Source: Toxorhynchites rutilus septentrionalis
Taxonomy: Eukaryota; Arthropoda; Insecta; Diptera; Culicidae
Direction of reading: 5' to 3'
Assembly (NCBI RefSeq): GCF_029784135.1
Contig: NC_073746.1
Coordinates: forward strand, 225,073,882 to 225,137,881
DNA length: 64,000 nucleotides
The notes under the pieces were generated by a model. The model was not told the DNA's origin. It was given only the letters and a program-made list of their open reading frames with translations, and did not search any database. This document shows positions 42,967 to 55,907 of this stretch, piece after piece (position 1 is the first letter of the stretch; every line of letters begins with the position of its first letter). The position numbers and the translations under genes are program-made.

Positions 42967-43900
42967 AATTGCAACAGTGGTGTGAATATTCACACTGAAT
43001 TTCCTTTTTTTCCACGGGAATATAAATCAATCGACACAAATTTTCAGCACATTTCCATTGACACTCAGAGGAGGTGTTATATTTCTGTTATCAAAAAATA
43101 TTACGCTTTGGCATCGTTGAAAATCAACACTATTCGCTTCACCGTAGTACTAGGATGCACCCAAACAAACCATTTGGGCAAGTCGGACCGAACGACGCGA
43201 TGGATCATAAGACACTAGAGTGAGCACTTTTTTCACGGGTAGAAGTAATCAACACCTAATTGTCTCTCACTTTCACATAAAATTTCACGCCTTTTCGACT
43301 GACGGTTTGTGGCGTACGACCAGCATAAGATACTGAGCGCCAAGATCCCGAGGGCCTCCGCGTTGATGGTCTCGGGAGAATCCAAAGCGCCAATTTATTT
43401 CGGCAAGTAAACACTCAATTACCGGTCGGACGATAATAATCAAACTTTCAACCGGTAGCGTAGATTTTCCTCATCTGACCTAGCGAAAATTAAGGACAAG
43501 ATGGGTACATGAAATAGCACTACCGACGCGAACCGCTGCGAGCCGTTGATCGTACAATAAAATAATTGGGAATAACCTTCCGTCAGAAACACACAGCGCA
43601 CGATCCCATTCGGCAATACTTTGCACCGCGGTGATACGGATCGGAGGGCGGAAAAGAGAAAACAATCAAAACGTTCTAAATGAAGGAAAAACGCGTTTTC
43701 CCTCAACAGCCACTGGCACTAGCACTGCGAGAATCTCGTGGATCCGATCACACAGGACTAAGAATAAGATCATCGCGCGAGTGTGAAAGTGAAAGACGGA
43801 GGAGAGAGCAGAAAAGCGTTAATACAGCAGGGCGGTACAATTTTCATTCACTGCGGGTGAGTTCATGCTTGTAAATGGTAACAAAATTCTTGGCATATGT
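42967..43900 (-). promoter_or_regulatory. Putative 5' UTR and promoter region of exon 1
   Basis: Upstream of the ATG on the minus strand lies ~0.9 kb of less AT-rich sequence with the feel of an insect 5' UTR (GTGAAAGTGAGAGAC, GTGCTGAAAATTTGTGTCG). Minus-strand frames here at 43440-43706 have no domain and are probably UTR. I see no clear TATA box; an initiator such as GCTCAGTATC near 43335 is possible. Confidence 0.35.
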
Positions 43901-45380
43901 TCGGGAACCGTCGAATCTGTCTCGAAATATGCCCAGTAGGCAGCAAACGATCCCACTATTCCAAGAACAGGAAACCTCGAGGAAGATAATCAGAGAAGAC
44001 AGCAAGGAGGCGCGATCACGTAAAACAAATGTGTGAAAAAGAGTGAAAGTGGGAAAACTTGTACGATCGTCGTGAGCTGGTTGTTTTTTTTTGTGGGAAA
44101 GAGATGCGTGATTTCAGAATGAGACAACTAGCCGAACATATCTTCACACCTAGCAATGAACTTCGAGCTTTCTTTTTAGTTTGTCGTCGATTTTCCAAGT
44201 TGCGAGTGAATTGGATATCAGTTGTACCGGGATTTTTGTTTCGGGGAAGTAACGTATGAGTGTTTCGTAAGAATTATTAATTACAGAGAACTATACCAGC
44301 TTTGAAAAACTTGATTAATCTTCATTAGCAAAGTATTAGATCCCATAATAACTTCATATTGCTGTTACGGATATTCCTTAGCATGGCAATTGGGTATCGA
44401 TGTACCTCGTTTTTTGCGCCTGTGCGCTAATTTTAAATGAAAACAAATACTTCTCCTGACAACGGGACAATTAAAATTTATTAAAGAGTTCAATTCTTCA
44501 AGAGCAACAATCTGGTCCGTATCATTGCCGTGGAAACTTCTTCAGATTTTGTGCAATAATTTTGAATTGCAATGAATGATATATTTCAAAATAAAAATTA
44601 ACCGGGCAAATGTAATGCACCAGGGAAACGTATGCCGTCTGATGCTCGCTAAAGCTCGGTCGGACCCTATTGACGGATCGTATCCTATGTTTCAAACTAA
44701 CCGAGCTATCAGTGGACCACAAGTTTGCTTGCGAGAGACCGCCGCTTCTGACGGAGGGCCGGTTGCCGACTTGGATCGCGTCACCTCGACAGCTTGGGGC
44801 CGCCTTGACTCCTTATCCTCGTTGAATGGGGATTACATTCCCATTACATTAACCTTTGAATAGATTTCATTACGAAAAATTAAATTTACAAAAGCAAAAA
44901 TTATGCTTTTTCCGTGTGACATAAAATAAAGGATAACATTTTAGGGAGGAATAAACAGATTTTTACACGAAAAAAATTAACGATGCATCAATTCTCCGTT
45001 TGAAATGAATATCCTATCATAGAGTATCAAGTATTGCAGAGTATTATTTTCCGCAAGAAATCTTGAACAAATTTTTCTTTCTAATAAAAGTAAGTCCTAC
45101 GAATTTGAATAAGAAATACAATCAATTATTTATATTCAAGATTAAAAAATTAGAACTTTCTTCAGGGTTGATAATCTGAGAGAGTCACACACATTAAAAT
45201 GATTATAGACGGCTACACGTTTCTAATTAGACGACACACCAAAGGGGCGTTAATGGAGAAGTGCGTAAGCCGTTAAACCCATTTGAAGAAAAAAAAACAT
45301 GTTCTGGGCTCTCCTGTATACCTGAGGTATTTTCTCATGTTTCTGCATAAAAAATAATTAGGACGGATCGAGACTGCACA
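43901..45380. other. Upstream sequence, nothing recognised
   Basis: Contains a GC-richer patch at 44620-44850 with a 95-codon frame lacking any known motif. No gene supported. Confidence 0.4.
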
Positions 45381-45387
45381 TTGAATA

Positions 45388-45710
45388 CCGAACTTACCTC
45401 GCATGAGAGCATCTTAAAATGCTAGATTTGGAAGTTCTTTCAACTACTTAGAAGAAAATCCAAATCGAAATTGTAAACTTTTTATCTTTCAGCTCTTTGC
45501 AGTTGTAGTTTGTTCTTTGAAGCTTACATGGTTTACGAAGCAAACTGTGATCGGTTGTCACCATTAGCTGCTAAAAAATTTATTTTTATTCATCATAAGA
45601 ACTCATACAACTCATAGAACACCGAACTTATTTCGCATGAGTGCATCTTAAAATGCTGGATTGGGAAATCATTGCAACTACTTAGAAGAAGATCCGAATT
45701 ACCTTATTGT
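45388..45710. repeat. Imperfect direct duplication, 234-bp spacing
   Basis: CCGAACTTACCTCGCATGAG plus AGCATCTTAAAATGCTAGATT at 45388 recurs 234 bp later at 45622 with changes, each followed by CAACTACTTAGAAGAA. A third partial relative of the interval (ACGAAGCAAAACGTAATCGG) lies at ~47017. Probably two copies of a mobile repeat or a local tandem duplication. Confidence 0.6.
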
Positions 45711-48700
45711 AACTTTTTCGGACCTGAAGTTCAAATCAGACTGTCTAGATAATCTTTTTGGATTATACAATAATATTTTACGACATATCTCCTGAGAGTA
45801 ACAGCTCATCGTCGTATTCAACACCTGTTAAACAAACTGGATCAACCGTTACACGCGAAGCTCACGACACCTTTTGGGACTGTTTCAACGCAGTGGCAAA
45901 TGAAAATAAAAGTCAGTGTCGCGTTCAAGAAAAATTCTATTGTTAGGGAATCCGACTGTTATACTGCCGTAATTTCGCAAAGTGACGCAAGCACCAGATG
46001 GAAGAATTTTCAGTACGAGACTTTTTGTAAAATTGCATGTATAATCAGCATACGCGTACATTACGAAAATCTGATCCGTACAAAATGTGTACTGTTGATG
46101 CAAAAACATTGCCATCAGCTTGATTTTTGAAAAAATGCAGTTTCATTTAAGCTATGCTACCAACGCCAGTTTATTGTGGAAACAGCAAATTTTAATCGCT
46201 GTTTCCACAATCTATTGGCGTTCATCCATCAAAGTGTGCAAGAATCTGTTTCCAATTATTTTCTCCAAAAAGCCGCCGCTGAGTGGAGCATGAGAAATCA
46301 TCAGGGAGAAAAGTTCTACATATTTTTCGACTTTGTAGTATGCGTCGAGTCGGCTAACGTAGTTGAGAACCCGATTGTAACAATTATGGACAATACCAAT
46401 TTTTTCCAATCCAAAATGCAATTGAAAACATTGAAAACATAAGATAATGTCGCCTAAAATCATTCGATGTAAAGCTGATACAGTTTATGCGAGGGTGTTT
46501 TGAATGTTGTCACATGATGCGTTTAGATGGAGTATTTAGAGGAGTGCAGCTGTTTACCAAATCCGACATTTAGCCTTCAATCAACACTCAGCTTCAATCC
46601 ATCCGAAAGAAAAATTGAAAGCACATGACTCTCATTATATTAAACGTCCATTACGGAAGATGTGAAATTTGCCGTCCCTTCTCATTCATCCTGTGCTATC
46701 AGAACTGATCAAAAAATCACTTCGCATTACAATCAAATTAAATCACATCATAGGGGAAATGGCGCCAATCCGTTTTCCAGCTTTTACGGGGTCATTTTTT
46801 CACATTTCTGTAAAAATTAGCAGTTGTTTGAAAGGATTTGGTATTCTTTATCAATCTATAACAAAAAATAAATAAAATGTCAATTTTGGCGCTTGCGTCA
46901 CTTTGCGAGAATACGGCAGTATATGAAACATTTCGAACCGATCGCAATCATGATTTTTGCATCTAGTAGTCATTAAATTCTACACCGTACCCCCAATTGG
47001 AAAGGTAGCCTGGTGTACGAAGCAAAACGTAATCGGTTGTCAGTTGGAAACATTTTTTATTTGGATAGGTTTTTCGCAACTCCATGCCAAACATTTTTCA
47101 AGCATGTCAATCAAATTTCCAACCCAGTAAGATCCTTGACAGATTGGGAATTGAACCCAATATCTAAAAGTGTCTACTGAGAACATGATATAGATCTGCC
47201 ACAATTCAGAAATACTCGAAATAACCATCCGATAAAAAGATAGTTTACGATAATTCTGAATGAGCTATCTTCATTCCAGTTTCCACTTCAGACCTCACAT
47301 AAAAATTTCATTATGTATCAGTGTTCTACCCGTTCATTTAAAATAGCCCAGGCACACCAAACGCGCGCGAGGCTCAAACTTTCGTAGACAATTTTCGTTT
47401 TATTTACAATATACATTAACAGAACAACAACAAAAAATATCATCATCAGTACGAACATAGTTTAACCTGAAAATAAATTTTATAAATTTTAATCAATTGG
47501 TAACATAAATGAATTACTTGGAAAAAATGATAAAACCTGTTTACCTAGAGTTTACCCAGATTGTACGTGTGTAATACATATTTTCTTAGACTCTCCCATT
47601 GTTGTCGCACGTTTAATATCTGTGGGCATCGGATTACTGAAAGTGTCTTTGTTGACCAATAGTCTAGTTCGTCAGGGCCTCCTCCTTTGCGACCTTGTAA
47701 AACGCCCCCAGGCGAGTGTGTAGAAATGAGCCAAGATATAAAGGCCCGTTGATCGGACCTCACCAAAAGGTATCATTAGTACATGTAAAGTCACCTTTTT
47801 ATTTATAGACCTTTGAACTTGTTTTTAATCAATTATCTTTTTGAATGTGTTTGATTTATACGGATGTCCGCTGCTCCTGTGTTATTTTTAAGCTTTTATT
47901 GCAATTGTAGGTTAAGGTAAGATTATTGTTTTAACGAGATTTTACCATACTGACCGGTGAATTTTTGGTAATATTGTGCTTAAATTCTTATTTTAAATCA
48001 CAAACTCTCAATTTATTTATTTACCTAAATATATTGAAACCTCCAACAAATCGATACTTAATTAATAATTCACAAATGCAACAAGTTTCTAGACAAATTT
48101 ACTTTCACGATGCGCACTGCTATTCTCGAGGACAGATGAAGACAAAAAGAACTGGCACAGTTTAAACCAAGATGCTGAACTATAGGTGTTTCGTTCTTGA
48201 CACTTTCAGGACATGACGTGAGACGTGTAGCGAGACGTAACTTTCAGAATTATTTACTTTTTGTTTGGGTGTGTGGTTATGATTTCAATGTCAACTCGCT
48301 TGCAAAGAAAGGCGAAAAGATATACTAAACCATCCTTCTGCACTGTCATGATTCGACAATAAAGCGCGAGCAGATATTTTGCCAACGAATGCATTTGTCA
48401 CCAAAAGATACGACTTGTTTTGTAAACAAATTTGTTTTTTCACGAGCAATGGCCGAACAGCAATTTTGACATTGCGGTCCACCTATAGTACAACGCCTTG
48501 GTTTAAACCGAGAACAAATAAAATGTCGTGAGACTGAGCAAACAATTGAAACCCCATAAACGTAATTTTTATCAAAATTGGCTTTTTGGCAAATTTTGAG
48601 TCCTTGAGGGTACCCATATCGACTATTAAAATTTCAGAAAAAGTTAGTTCTACGAACCCCCATGAATTGGGGTTGCAAATATTCGTTTGTTTGAGAAACC

Positions 48701-49307
48701 CCATAAGTCCATGTTTCTAAATATCACCATGGGCAACGTTGTGATAGATATACAATTTCATTCATTATTTACATTCGATTTCCTAAGAACCATGCACAAA
48801 TCAACATAATCGGAATGTCTTCTGATTTGGATTGTTACCCAGACATGACCGCGAAATGTAAGTGTGGGGTTCGGCGGACAACAAATTACAAAGCGGACGT
48901 CTTAAAAAGGGCAAGAGTCAATGGAAAGACATACAAAAATAGAGGCATATGATCTCTCGGAAACCCCAAGCTGAAAATTGTAATTGATCTTGTAAGTCAA
49001 CACGTTTTGTAGACTCCCGTAAAAGTATCTCGCTAAATCATCGTCGAGAAAACTACGAGAAACTACGCGGAAAAACTATTTTATTGGGAAGCAGTGACCG
49101 GAAAACCCCAAATGACCAAAAAAACTACTTCAAGTTTTCGCAGTTCATCCAGGTAGCTGCCGAGAAACACAAATTTCTGCATAACCCGAGAAATAATGAA
49201 ACAAATGGAACCAAAAAAAGATGTTTCTATGGTAGTTCGACCCTGTTCCCCCTCTCTAAGGTCTAACTCGAGGAAGGAATCATCCCACTTGAGCTGTCTT
49301 TATTTAT
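45711..49307. other. Upstream sequence, nothing recognised
   Basis: AT-rich. A short inverted pair GTGGAAACAGC / GCTGTTTCCAC lies at ~46176-46208. A minus-strand frame at 47545-47766 in a slightly GC-richer patch has no ATG start and no domain. No gene supported. Confidence 0.4.
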
Positions 49308-49314
49308 TTATGTT

Positions 49315-50070
49315 TTTTGTTCCAAACATGTATTCCATGTAAAGGAGAAACATGTCATTTGCAAGTGATTGAAGAATCTTGATTCTTGAACAAGAATTGT
49401 GTCTGAATATAATTTTAAATTATAATGACGTGTTGGTAGAAGTACTAGGGAATTCATAGTAAAATGAATTTTAAAGGGTCTAGATGTAATCAAAAGTTTT
49501 GCGATTGGATCCACAAACGTTCGCTTAGTAAGAAAACGTGAATATTTGAAAGTATTTATATCAAAACTAGCTGACCGGCAAACTTCGTCCCGTCCAAAAT
49601 CTATTTTTGTTATCAATACCTTCAAACACTCACGTTTTCTTACTAAGCGCAAGTTCATGAGTCCAATCGTAGAACTGTTCATTGACCCCGTTTTTAATCG
49701 ACCCCGTTGAATTTACCTTCTTCTAAAAAATTGCTAGTACTTCTACCAAAACTCATCATTATAATATCAGATTATTTTCAGACACAATTCTCGTTCAAGA
49801 TTTTTCAACCACTTGCAAATAATATATTTCCCCGTTACATGGAATAATCTCAATACATCTAATTTGGTTTCATTTACTTGATTAGTTCTCGATAAATACA
49901 AAAATTGGTGTTCCATTTGCATGGCAGCCCCCCCTAAGAGAGGGGGAAGGAATATCTTACCACCGTAAAAACATTTATTGCACCCTAAAACCTCCAGATG
50001 TCTAATTTGGTTTCATTTGCTTGATTAATTCTCGAGTAATGCAGAAATTTGTGTTTCATTTGGGTACTTT
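49315..50070. repeat. Head-to-head inverted pair of the 21.3-kb repeat family
   Basis: 49563-50070 repeats the order seen at 21262-22090 (GCAAACTTCGTCCCGTCC, TAGTACTTCTACCAAAACTC, TTACATGGAATAA, GCAGCCCCCCCTAAGAG). 49315-49560 is the same family inverted: AGTACTTCTACC, CAGACACAATTC and TTACATGGAATACATG all read on the minus strand, as does CACGTTTTCTTACTAAGCG. Together they form an imperfect palindrome of roughly 0.5 kb centred near 49.58 kb. Confidence 0.75.
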
Positions 50071-50298
50071 CGTATTAGCGTCACCGGAGCCGAAATATAA
50101 TTCAGCATTTTTATTGTTCACACTGGCATTCACATATTATTTGTATTGTTGTTTGCCTTGTTGTATGCAATGTTTTGTCATTTTTTAGTACTACGAAAAT
50201 GCGTATTTGGGATTTGGGGTATTTAAGATCCTTTCGCAAACAAACCTGTGTTTCATCGATTGCCCGGTTAGTTTGAAACATAGGAGACGATCCTTTAG

Positions 50299-50520
50299 TT
50301 AGGCCGAATGATGGCCGACTGCTGTTCGGTACACATTCAGTGTTTCTGCCATTTTTTGTTGTATTTGGGTTGGGTCCAAAAACTCCAGCAATTCCTCGTC
50401 TTCGAGCCGTTTCGTCGCATCAGGATAGTCAGAGTCATCCAGATCGAAATTAACACTTTTGAACTACCTAAACCATCTGGTACATGTTTTTACTGCTGGA
50501 GCATGTTTACCACACGCTCT
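50299..50520 (-). pseudogene. mariner transposase, N-terminal remnant
   Basis: One minus-strand frame reads RACGKHAPAVKTCTRWF, one TAG, FKSVNFDLDDSDYPDATKR, LEDEELLEFLDPTQIQQK, MAETLNVYRTAVGHH and stops. The order (CxxWFxxFKSxxFDxxD, then KRLEDxELxxLLD, then a second helix-turn-helix xxAETLNV) is that of the paired-like DNA-binding half of mariner transposases. The catalytic half is missing and there is an internal stop, so it is a fossil. Confidence 0.75.
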
Positions 50521-50525
50521 CATGA

Positions 50526-53500
50526 ACAAACGATGTGCTCCGACCGCTTTTTTCTCCAAGTGAAAAAACAAAAAAAAGCAAATGTCACAAATGTCTTTTT
50601 TTCGGAAAGAAACACGACATTTTCAATACGCTGAACTACCAAGTTGCTGCGTTTTTTTTGCAGAATGACACTAACATATTTTTGAAGTTCAATGTCAAAT
50701 GAATGTATAACAGATATGTTAAATCGAAGGATTATATGCAGCCCTTCTAGCAACATCTTAATCTTCAATCGGACGTTTTCAATACCTGGTAATTTGAGTA
50801 AGAAATTGGTGTAATGGCATTGTCATCGGTACAACGTTTATCTTCAACCGCTCCATCAACTCCATCTTGGAATAAAAACCACATCCTCCTTCGCGTAATA
50901 CTTCTTGATAAAAGCGTCAGCTTTCGACAGGATCTATTTTTTTTTAAATACATATTATATATGTGTAACGTAAATATGTACCTTCCTGGATTCGTTATAT
51001 GTTTTTTAAAAAGTCTCGTCGGATAAAAAGAAAGGAGCTCTTTGGTTCTGACCTCAAAAATAGGAAAAGACATTTTTCAAAATTCCCTTCTGAAAGTAGA
51101 CATCTGAGACGCATTTTGAAATTTTTCCTAGAAATTCAATTCAGATATTTAACATTTTTCAATTGTTCACATCACTCTTCACTTTCCGTTTCGTTTCGTT
51201 TCGAAACACAATTTAATGTTTACAAATTTCAGCCAATATTCTGGACTAAAAACAGTTATGTAATTTGTAATTGTCTAAATCATGAATTTTTGTTCATTTA
51301 ATCTTAAAAATATGACTAAAACCTTTCTTTGAAAAGTAACTTTTCCAAACATTCTCACATTTGCCATCCCTTCCACCTCTTCACTCATATGCTATATTTT
51401 TTCGCGATGCTGAATATGATAGCGTGGAAGCACCCATATTCATATGTCCTCCTTTGAATTCCCGCCGCTAAAGTCTACAGTACCAGCAGGCATTCGATAT
51501 TTTGGTTCAGGTCCTACCAGATAAATATTTATATCTCATCGCGATATTTACGCTTATTTTGCCGCTAAAAGCCGCTGCTGCTTGGCGTACTTAGCTTCTG
51601 GTTTTACTGGCTGACAGAGTGGAGTAAGCCGAAGAACTGCCGGCGAACTCTGCGAACTCGTGCAAGATCATGAGACATTAGTGCTTCTTCTTCAAAGATA
51701 CAGACAGCATCAACAACATTGCACCGAGAGGGAGGAACGTGTGTGCGCGAGATGAGGAAAGCGATCGTTTTCTCAAACGAACGAAAATATTCCTAAGTAG
51801 AAATGCATGAAATGAAAAGTGTGAAAATAAGCCGTCTCTCAGCAGGTCGTACTAGTCTTCCTGTGACGTAGTTGAAGTGAGCGGAGTTTCTTGTTTGGAA
51901 CTTCGAGTCTAATAAGCAGGCAGTGCATTGTATAACCGTTTTTGGATTTTAGGGAAATTATCACAGTTGGAATGCACCGCGCGAGGTATCTGGCTGCAAA
52001 CAAGGATATATACGGTGTAGATATAAACTTCCAAAAAGGCTGGCGAACACAAACTCGATTTGTGACCGAGACTTGGTCACGGGATACTGTGGAACGCGTG
52101 AACGCTCAAATGGTAGCTGATGAATAATGATCAACAGAGTGGCAAGGGGCCCCTACTAAGCGAGAATCCAACGGGTGCTGAGTGAGTGACGAGGAAAAGG
52201 GAAGCGAGTTTGTAAAACTCATAATGGAAGTAATATTTTATATTTCATAATAAAAATTTAAAACCATCAGTAACGAGCTGGATGTTATTTCTGGACTGCT
52301 GGGAGGAATATTAAATATTTATACCAAACGGTAGTTAATTTTGGTTTTCAGTTCGGCGTAAAATCGAATGGAACTGTTTAGCGACATAACACTGGCAAGC
52401 AATTTCAACCCAGCAGCAAAGGTTTTTTTAAACGGTATTTTGTTATGTTTTTTGCTATTCGCGGTAATTCATTCCGAAACATTCTGAAACGAAGCTACAA
52501 TCAGATACCTTTTATAAATTATCTACGATAATTTACTGCAATGATATACCAACATTTGTTTTTTGCGCTTCAATTATCTATGCAGAAATGATTTACAATA
52601 CAATAATTTGTATTAATTATATTAATAAAACTGATCCTTCCCAAAATGTGCATGAGGTACAAAATAAAAAAATAATTTTTCTTCTTCTCATAATAGATAA
52701 CATAACATTCTAGTGACGTTATTTGTTGCTTTGGTACCAAAATCTACATGAATAGTGACCTAACATCGAGTACTATTTAAAGTTGGTGAAATTGATTGAC
52801 TATTCTGTGGCAATATACGACAGTAACATACAACATGTTCTTGAAGGTGTATACCAATCGAAAATTACGTTACCCGGAAGATGCCAATCATTATAAAAAA
52901 GCACACACTGATTTCACCTCTATTTATTTCAAAGTTTGACTTGTTTTCGTTTTCTAGTTATAAGTTATAAGTTATAATTATTTTTTTAACAAAAGCCATT
53001 GGTGTAATTTTGATTATTGGCGTTACAGAAACCCCTATCTTCAAGATTTTTTTTCCGTTTTTCCGTTTTCCGGAAACAGACGAAAAATGGAAAAATTCCC
53101 AAACAAAAACATTGGCCAAAACCTACATTTTTGTTCCTGTAGAAGGTTCAATCTATTGTTTTTTCCTACATCACAATGTGTGATCTTTTATCAAAGTAAT
53201 ATTGTAGAAAAGTTTATATATTTTTGAATTTCATAAGGTTTTGTTTTTTGTTAGGTTATGTGAGGTTAGGTACTTTCCGCACATAGTTGCTTTAAACCGA
53301 ATTTATTACGCAATAAAGTTATACAAAATCGAATGAAATTGACAGTAGGTGGTAGCTAATAGACTAAGCTATCATTTGATGCCAAAATCTTACTATATGG
53401 TTGCATTCCAAAGCCTTGTAAAATTATCAAAGTTGCTGTTCGATTTTTCAAACGCTTGGCATAAAATGGGTTAACGCGTTGAGTCATGAACTTTTCGTCT

Positions 53501-54018
53501 GGCCTACGTCGGTCCCTGGAGATCGACAGTGGAATATATTAAAATCATTATCTAACTTCGTTGCTGTTGTTTCCTGTGCCGAAACTCTCCAAACGAAAAG
53601 TCCACTGTTGTTTCAATGAGACCGTAGCGAAAAAGTGAAAAATTCAGTATCGACCACCGCGGGGCTCAACATGTTAAAATTAATTATTTTCTGTTATATT
53701 TTTATTACATTCGGTACAGTATAGCTTGATAAAAATCACATGTTCTTTTTGTGTTAAAGAATATATGACAAATAGAACAAATTTATACTGTAAACTGGAA
53801 AGGAGAATAATAAAAAATTGAAGCAGCTTGCAACATCGATGATTGATAACGTAACGTAATAATTTTCCTTGTTTCGTTCATTTTATGCTGAAGAACGAGG
53901 ACTCTCAAACTATTTTGGGCAAGAGACCCCTTTTCCAGAATGAATTCATACCATTGACCCCCAAAAATTTTCTGGTTGGTCAAGTGAGTAAACTTGATAT
54001 CATTTTCTCATCAATAAA
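50526..54018. other. Upstream sequence, nothing firmly recognised
   Basis: A GC-richer island at 51440-52210 carries a plus-strand frame (51951-52127) behind an acceptor-like GGATTTTAG, beginning GKLSQLECTA in one frame or REIITVGMHRARYL in another; no domain is recognised. Both a promoter/UTR block and old mobile DNA are possible. The rest is AT-rich without a supportable feature. Confidence 0.35.
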
Positions 54019-54020
54019 TA

Positions 54021-54350
54021 CAGTGGAATCTCGATTATCCGCGAGCGGATGATCCGCGGTGCGGTTTATCCGCGAAAGCGAGTTCCATAGTAATGCCGGA
54101 ATGGTAGGTGAGTGGTAGGATTTTGCTTTTTTTTGTTTTGGTCATGGCTTTCACATTATTTGACTTCTGGTGTACACGAGCTTATAGATGGGTAGTTTAA
54201 TGATTCCTGTATTGATAAAACATAGTCATCACGATGAAATATTTTTTTTTTGTTTGTATCTCTTTTTTAGTCGTTTTTTGCGCTATTCGCGATTTTCGTG
54301 ATCCGCGATTACATAGCCAGACTATTCCGCGAATAATCGGGGTTCTACTG
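54021..54350. mobile_element. pogo/Tigger-like MITE (330 bp)
   Basis: Ends CAGTGGAATCTCGATTATCC and, inverted, CAGTAGAACCCCGATTATTC (23-bp terminal repeats with few mismatches), TA on both sides. It is the same family as 27902-28193, in the opposite orientation judged from the shared interior (TCATGGCTTTCACATTATTTG). Confidence 0.87.
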
Positions 54351-55086
54351 TATATATAAAATTTAGAAAATATCAAGTGTAATTAATAATTAGTATATAT
54401 AAAAAAGTATATAAAAATTTTATTTTAACCAATAAATTTGTGTCTGCCATTACCCTTGCCAAGACAATTTCGTGCAAGTGAGAGGTTAAATAAAATGAAA
54501 TTTTAAAGGATCGAGCAAAAAATATGAGCGGTTCAATTTTGCACCACCCTTTCGGGCATTACGTCTGGTATCTAAGCAATGATCCATTGTATTTCAAGGA
54601 CTCTATTGTTGTTGGTTTAAAGGCGTAAACGAGAGCGTTTACATAATCTTGAAAAAATAATCGGGAGGTGTCAAATCGACCATAAAACCAAAAAACTATC
54701 TTTACGACAAAATTTATTCGTCCAAAACGAGAATTTACTGGTTCACCAAAGTTGCTTTTGATTTAATTGGCCCGTTATGCCAGTGCAGTGTGGCATGTAA
54801 CACCTTCTTGTTGAAACAACATATCAACCAGATCCAATACTTGTATTTGGGGCAAAAAATAATCATCGACCGATAGTAACGCTGGCGTATAAACCACACC
54901 AAACAGCGCCTTGGTACAGGATAACTTCGAAGGCATATTACAAATCGTTTGACATCAAATTGTTCAGAAAACCTGTATCCTTCGACGGTGAAAATTTCAG
55001 TTGGTCCGTTTTATTTTAAAAAAGTTGTGCAGGATGAATGCCGAGATAAGAAATTTTATTTTGGACACCCACATTAAAAATCCGGC
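54351..55086. other. Sequence between MITE and transposase fossil
   Basis: No intact feature. It may hold decayed upstream parts of the Tc1/mariner-like element whose remains begin at 55087. Confidence 0.35.
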
Positions 55087-55440
55087 GTGGCGAAATCGCT
55101 GAAAGTGGCTGAATCGACAGCCACTGCTATAGGAGACGATCCCAGCAGATTTCAGTTCGTTTTCACTGATAAATTTGCCAGGAAGTTCTTGATTTAGCAA
55201 GAGATTTGCAGCCCGAGACAGAAAACCAAGGTTATCTTCACAAACATGACAATGGACGCAAAAATGTATAGAAGAGAGTGCCTGCAAAAACTTCCGGTGA
55301 AGTTTTGGCCAGATTTGGCAAGCTGCCAATACAGTCGAGAGGTGCTTCAGTGGTACTGTGACAATGAGATCGATAACATTGAAAAAGACCTCAATCCTAC
55401 CAATTCCGCTCAATCGAAAAATATTGGTTAATCTTCAAGC
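55087..55440 (+). pseudogene. Tc1/mariner-like transposase remnant
   Basis: Two plus-strand pieces. The first (55087-55182) reads VAKSLKVAESTAT, like the second helix-turn-helix of Tc1-type transposases, and runs to a stop. The second (55216-55431) reads FTNMTMDAKMYRRECLQK, KFWPDLASCQYSREVLQWY, DNIEKDLNPTNSAQS, and in a shifted frame IEKYW. The FWPDLASCxYS word around the second catalytic Asp and the NPxNxxQ...IEKYW block match mosquito Tc1-like transposases as I remember them. The middle is deleted, with stops and a frameshift; non-functional. Confidence 0.75.
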
Positions 55441-55903
55441 GGTCAATTGTCAAACCCTACTGAAACACAATGTCGTCTACTAATTTAGTTTATCTCAGAG
55501 ATATTGTCAATTTTTTAATGTTACTATGAAATAGTTTCAACAATAACAACAATGATTTATGTACACATGGAATCAGATTTTCTCTAAAATTTGTACAATC
55601 ACGACATTCAGTCCAATAATTAGTTTAAATTTACTGAAATAGGAAGCATTATTATCAATGCATTTATTCTGAACTTTTCTGTGATTATACCGAAACCATT
55701 TCCAAACCTGTTGTATCTAAGGATCATGATTCATGATAACCAGGCAGAAAAATTATAAGAAATAAATAGTGCATTTGCTGCGGCAAAATGTCAGTTGTTA
55801 CTCTTTCATCATGCGAATCGGTTGTACCCGAATCGATCGCTTCGGATTGTATGTTCAGAGCAATATATGCTCAGTGCTATGCTTGCATTAGCACCAAGGG
55901 TAA
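55441..55903. other. No feature seen
   Basis: AT-rich sequence without a supportable feature. Confidence 0.4.
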
Positions 55904-55907
55904 TTAA

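Noticed and set aside
47545..47766. 73-codon minus-strand frame in a slightly GC-rich patch
   Set aside because: Opens at GTG rather than ATG, shows no domain, and has no splice context I can support.
50770..50940. Possible transposase piece reading ILSKADAFIKKYYAKEDVV on the minus strand
   Set aside because: Short, followed by stops, and I could not match it to a specific family motif with confidence.
54997..55413. 138-codon minus-strand frame
   Set aside because: It is the complement of the Tc1/mariner-like transposase fossil, whose plus-strand motifs are recognisable.
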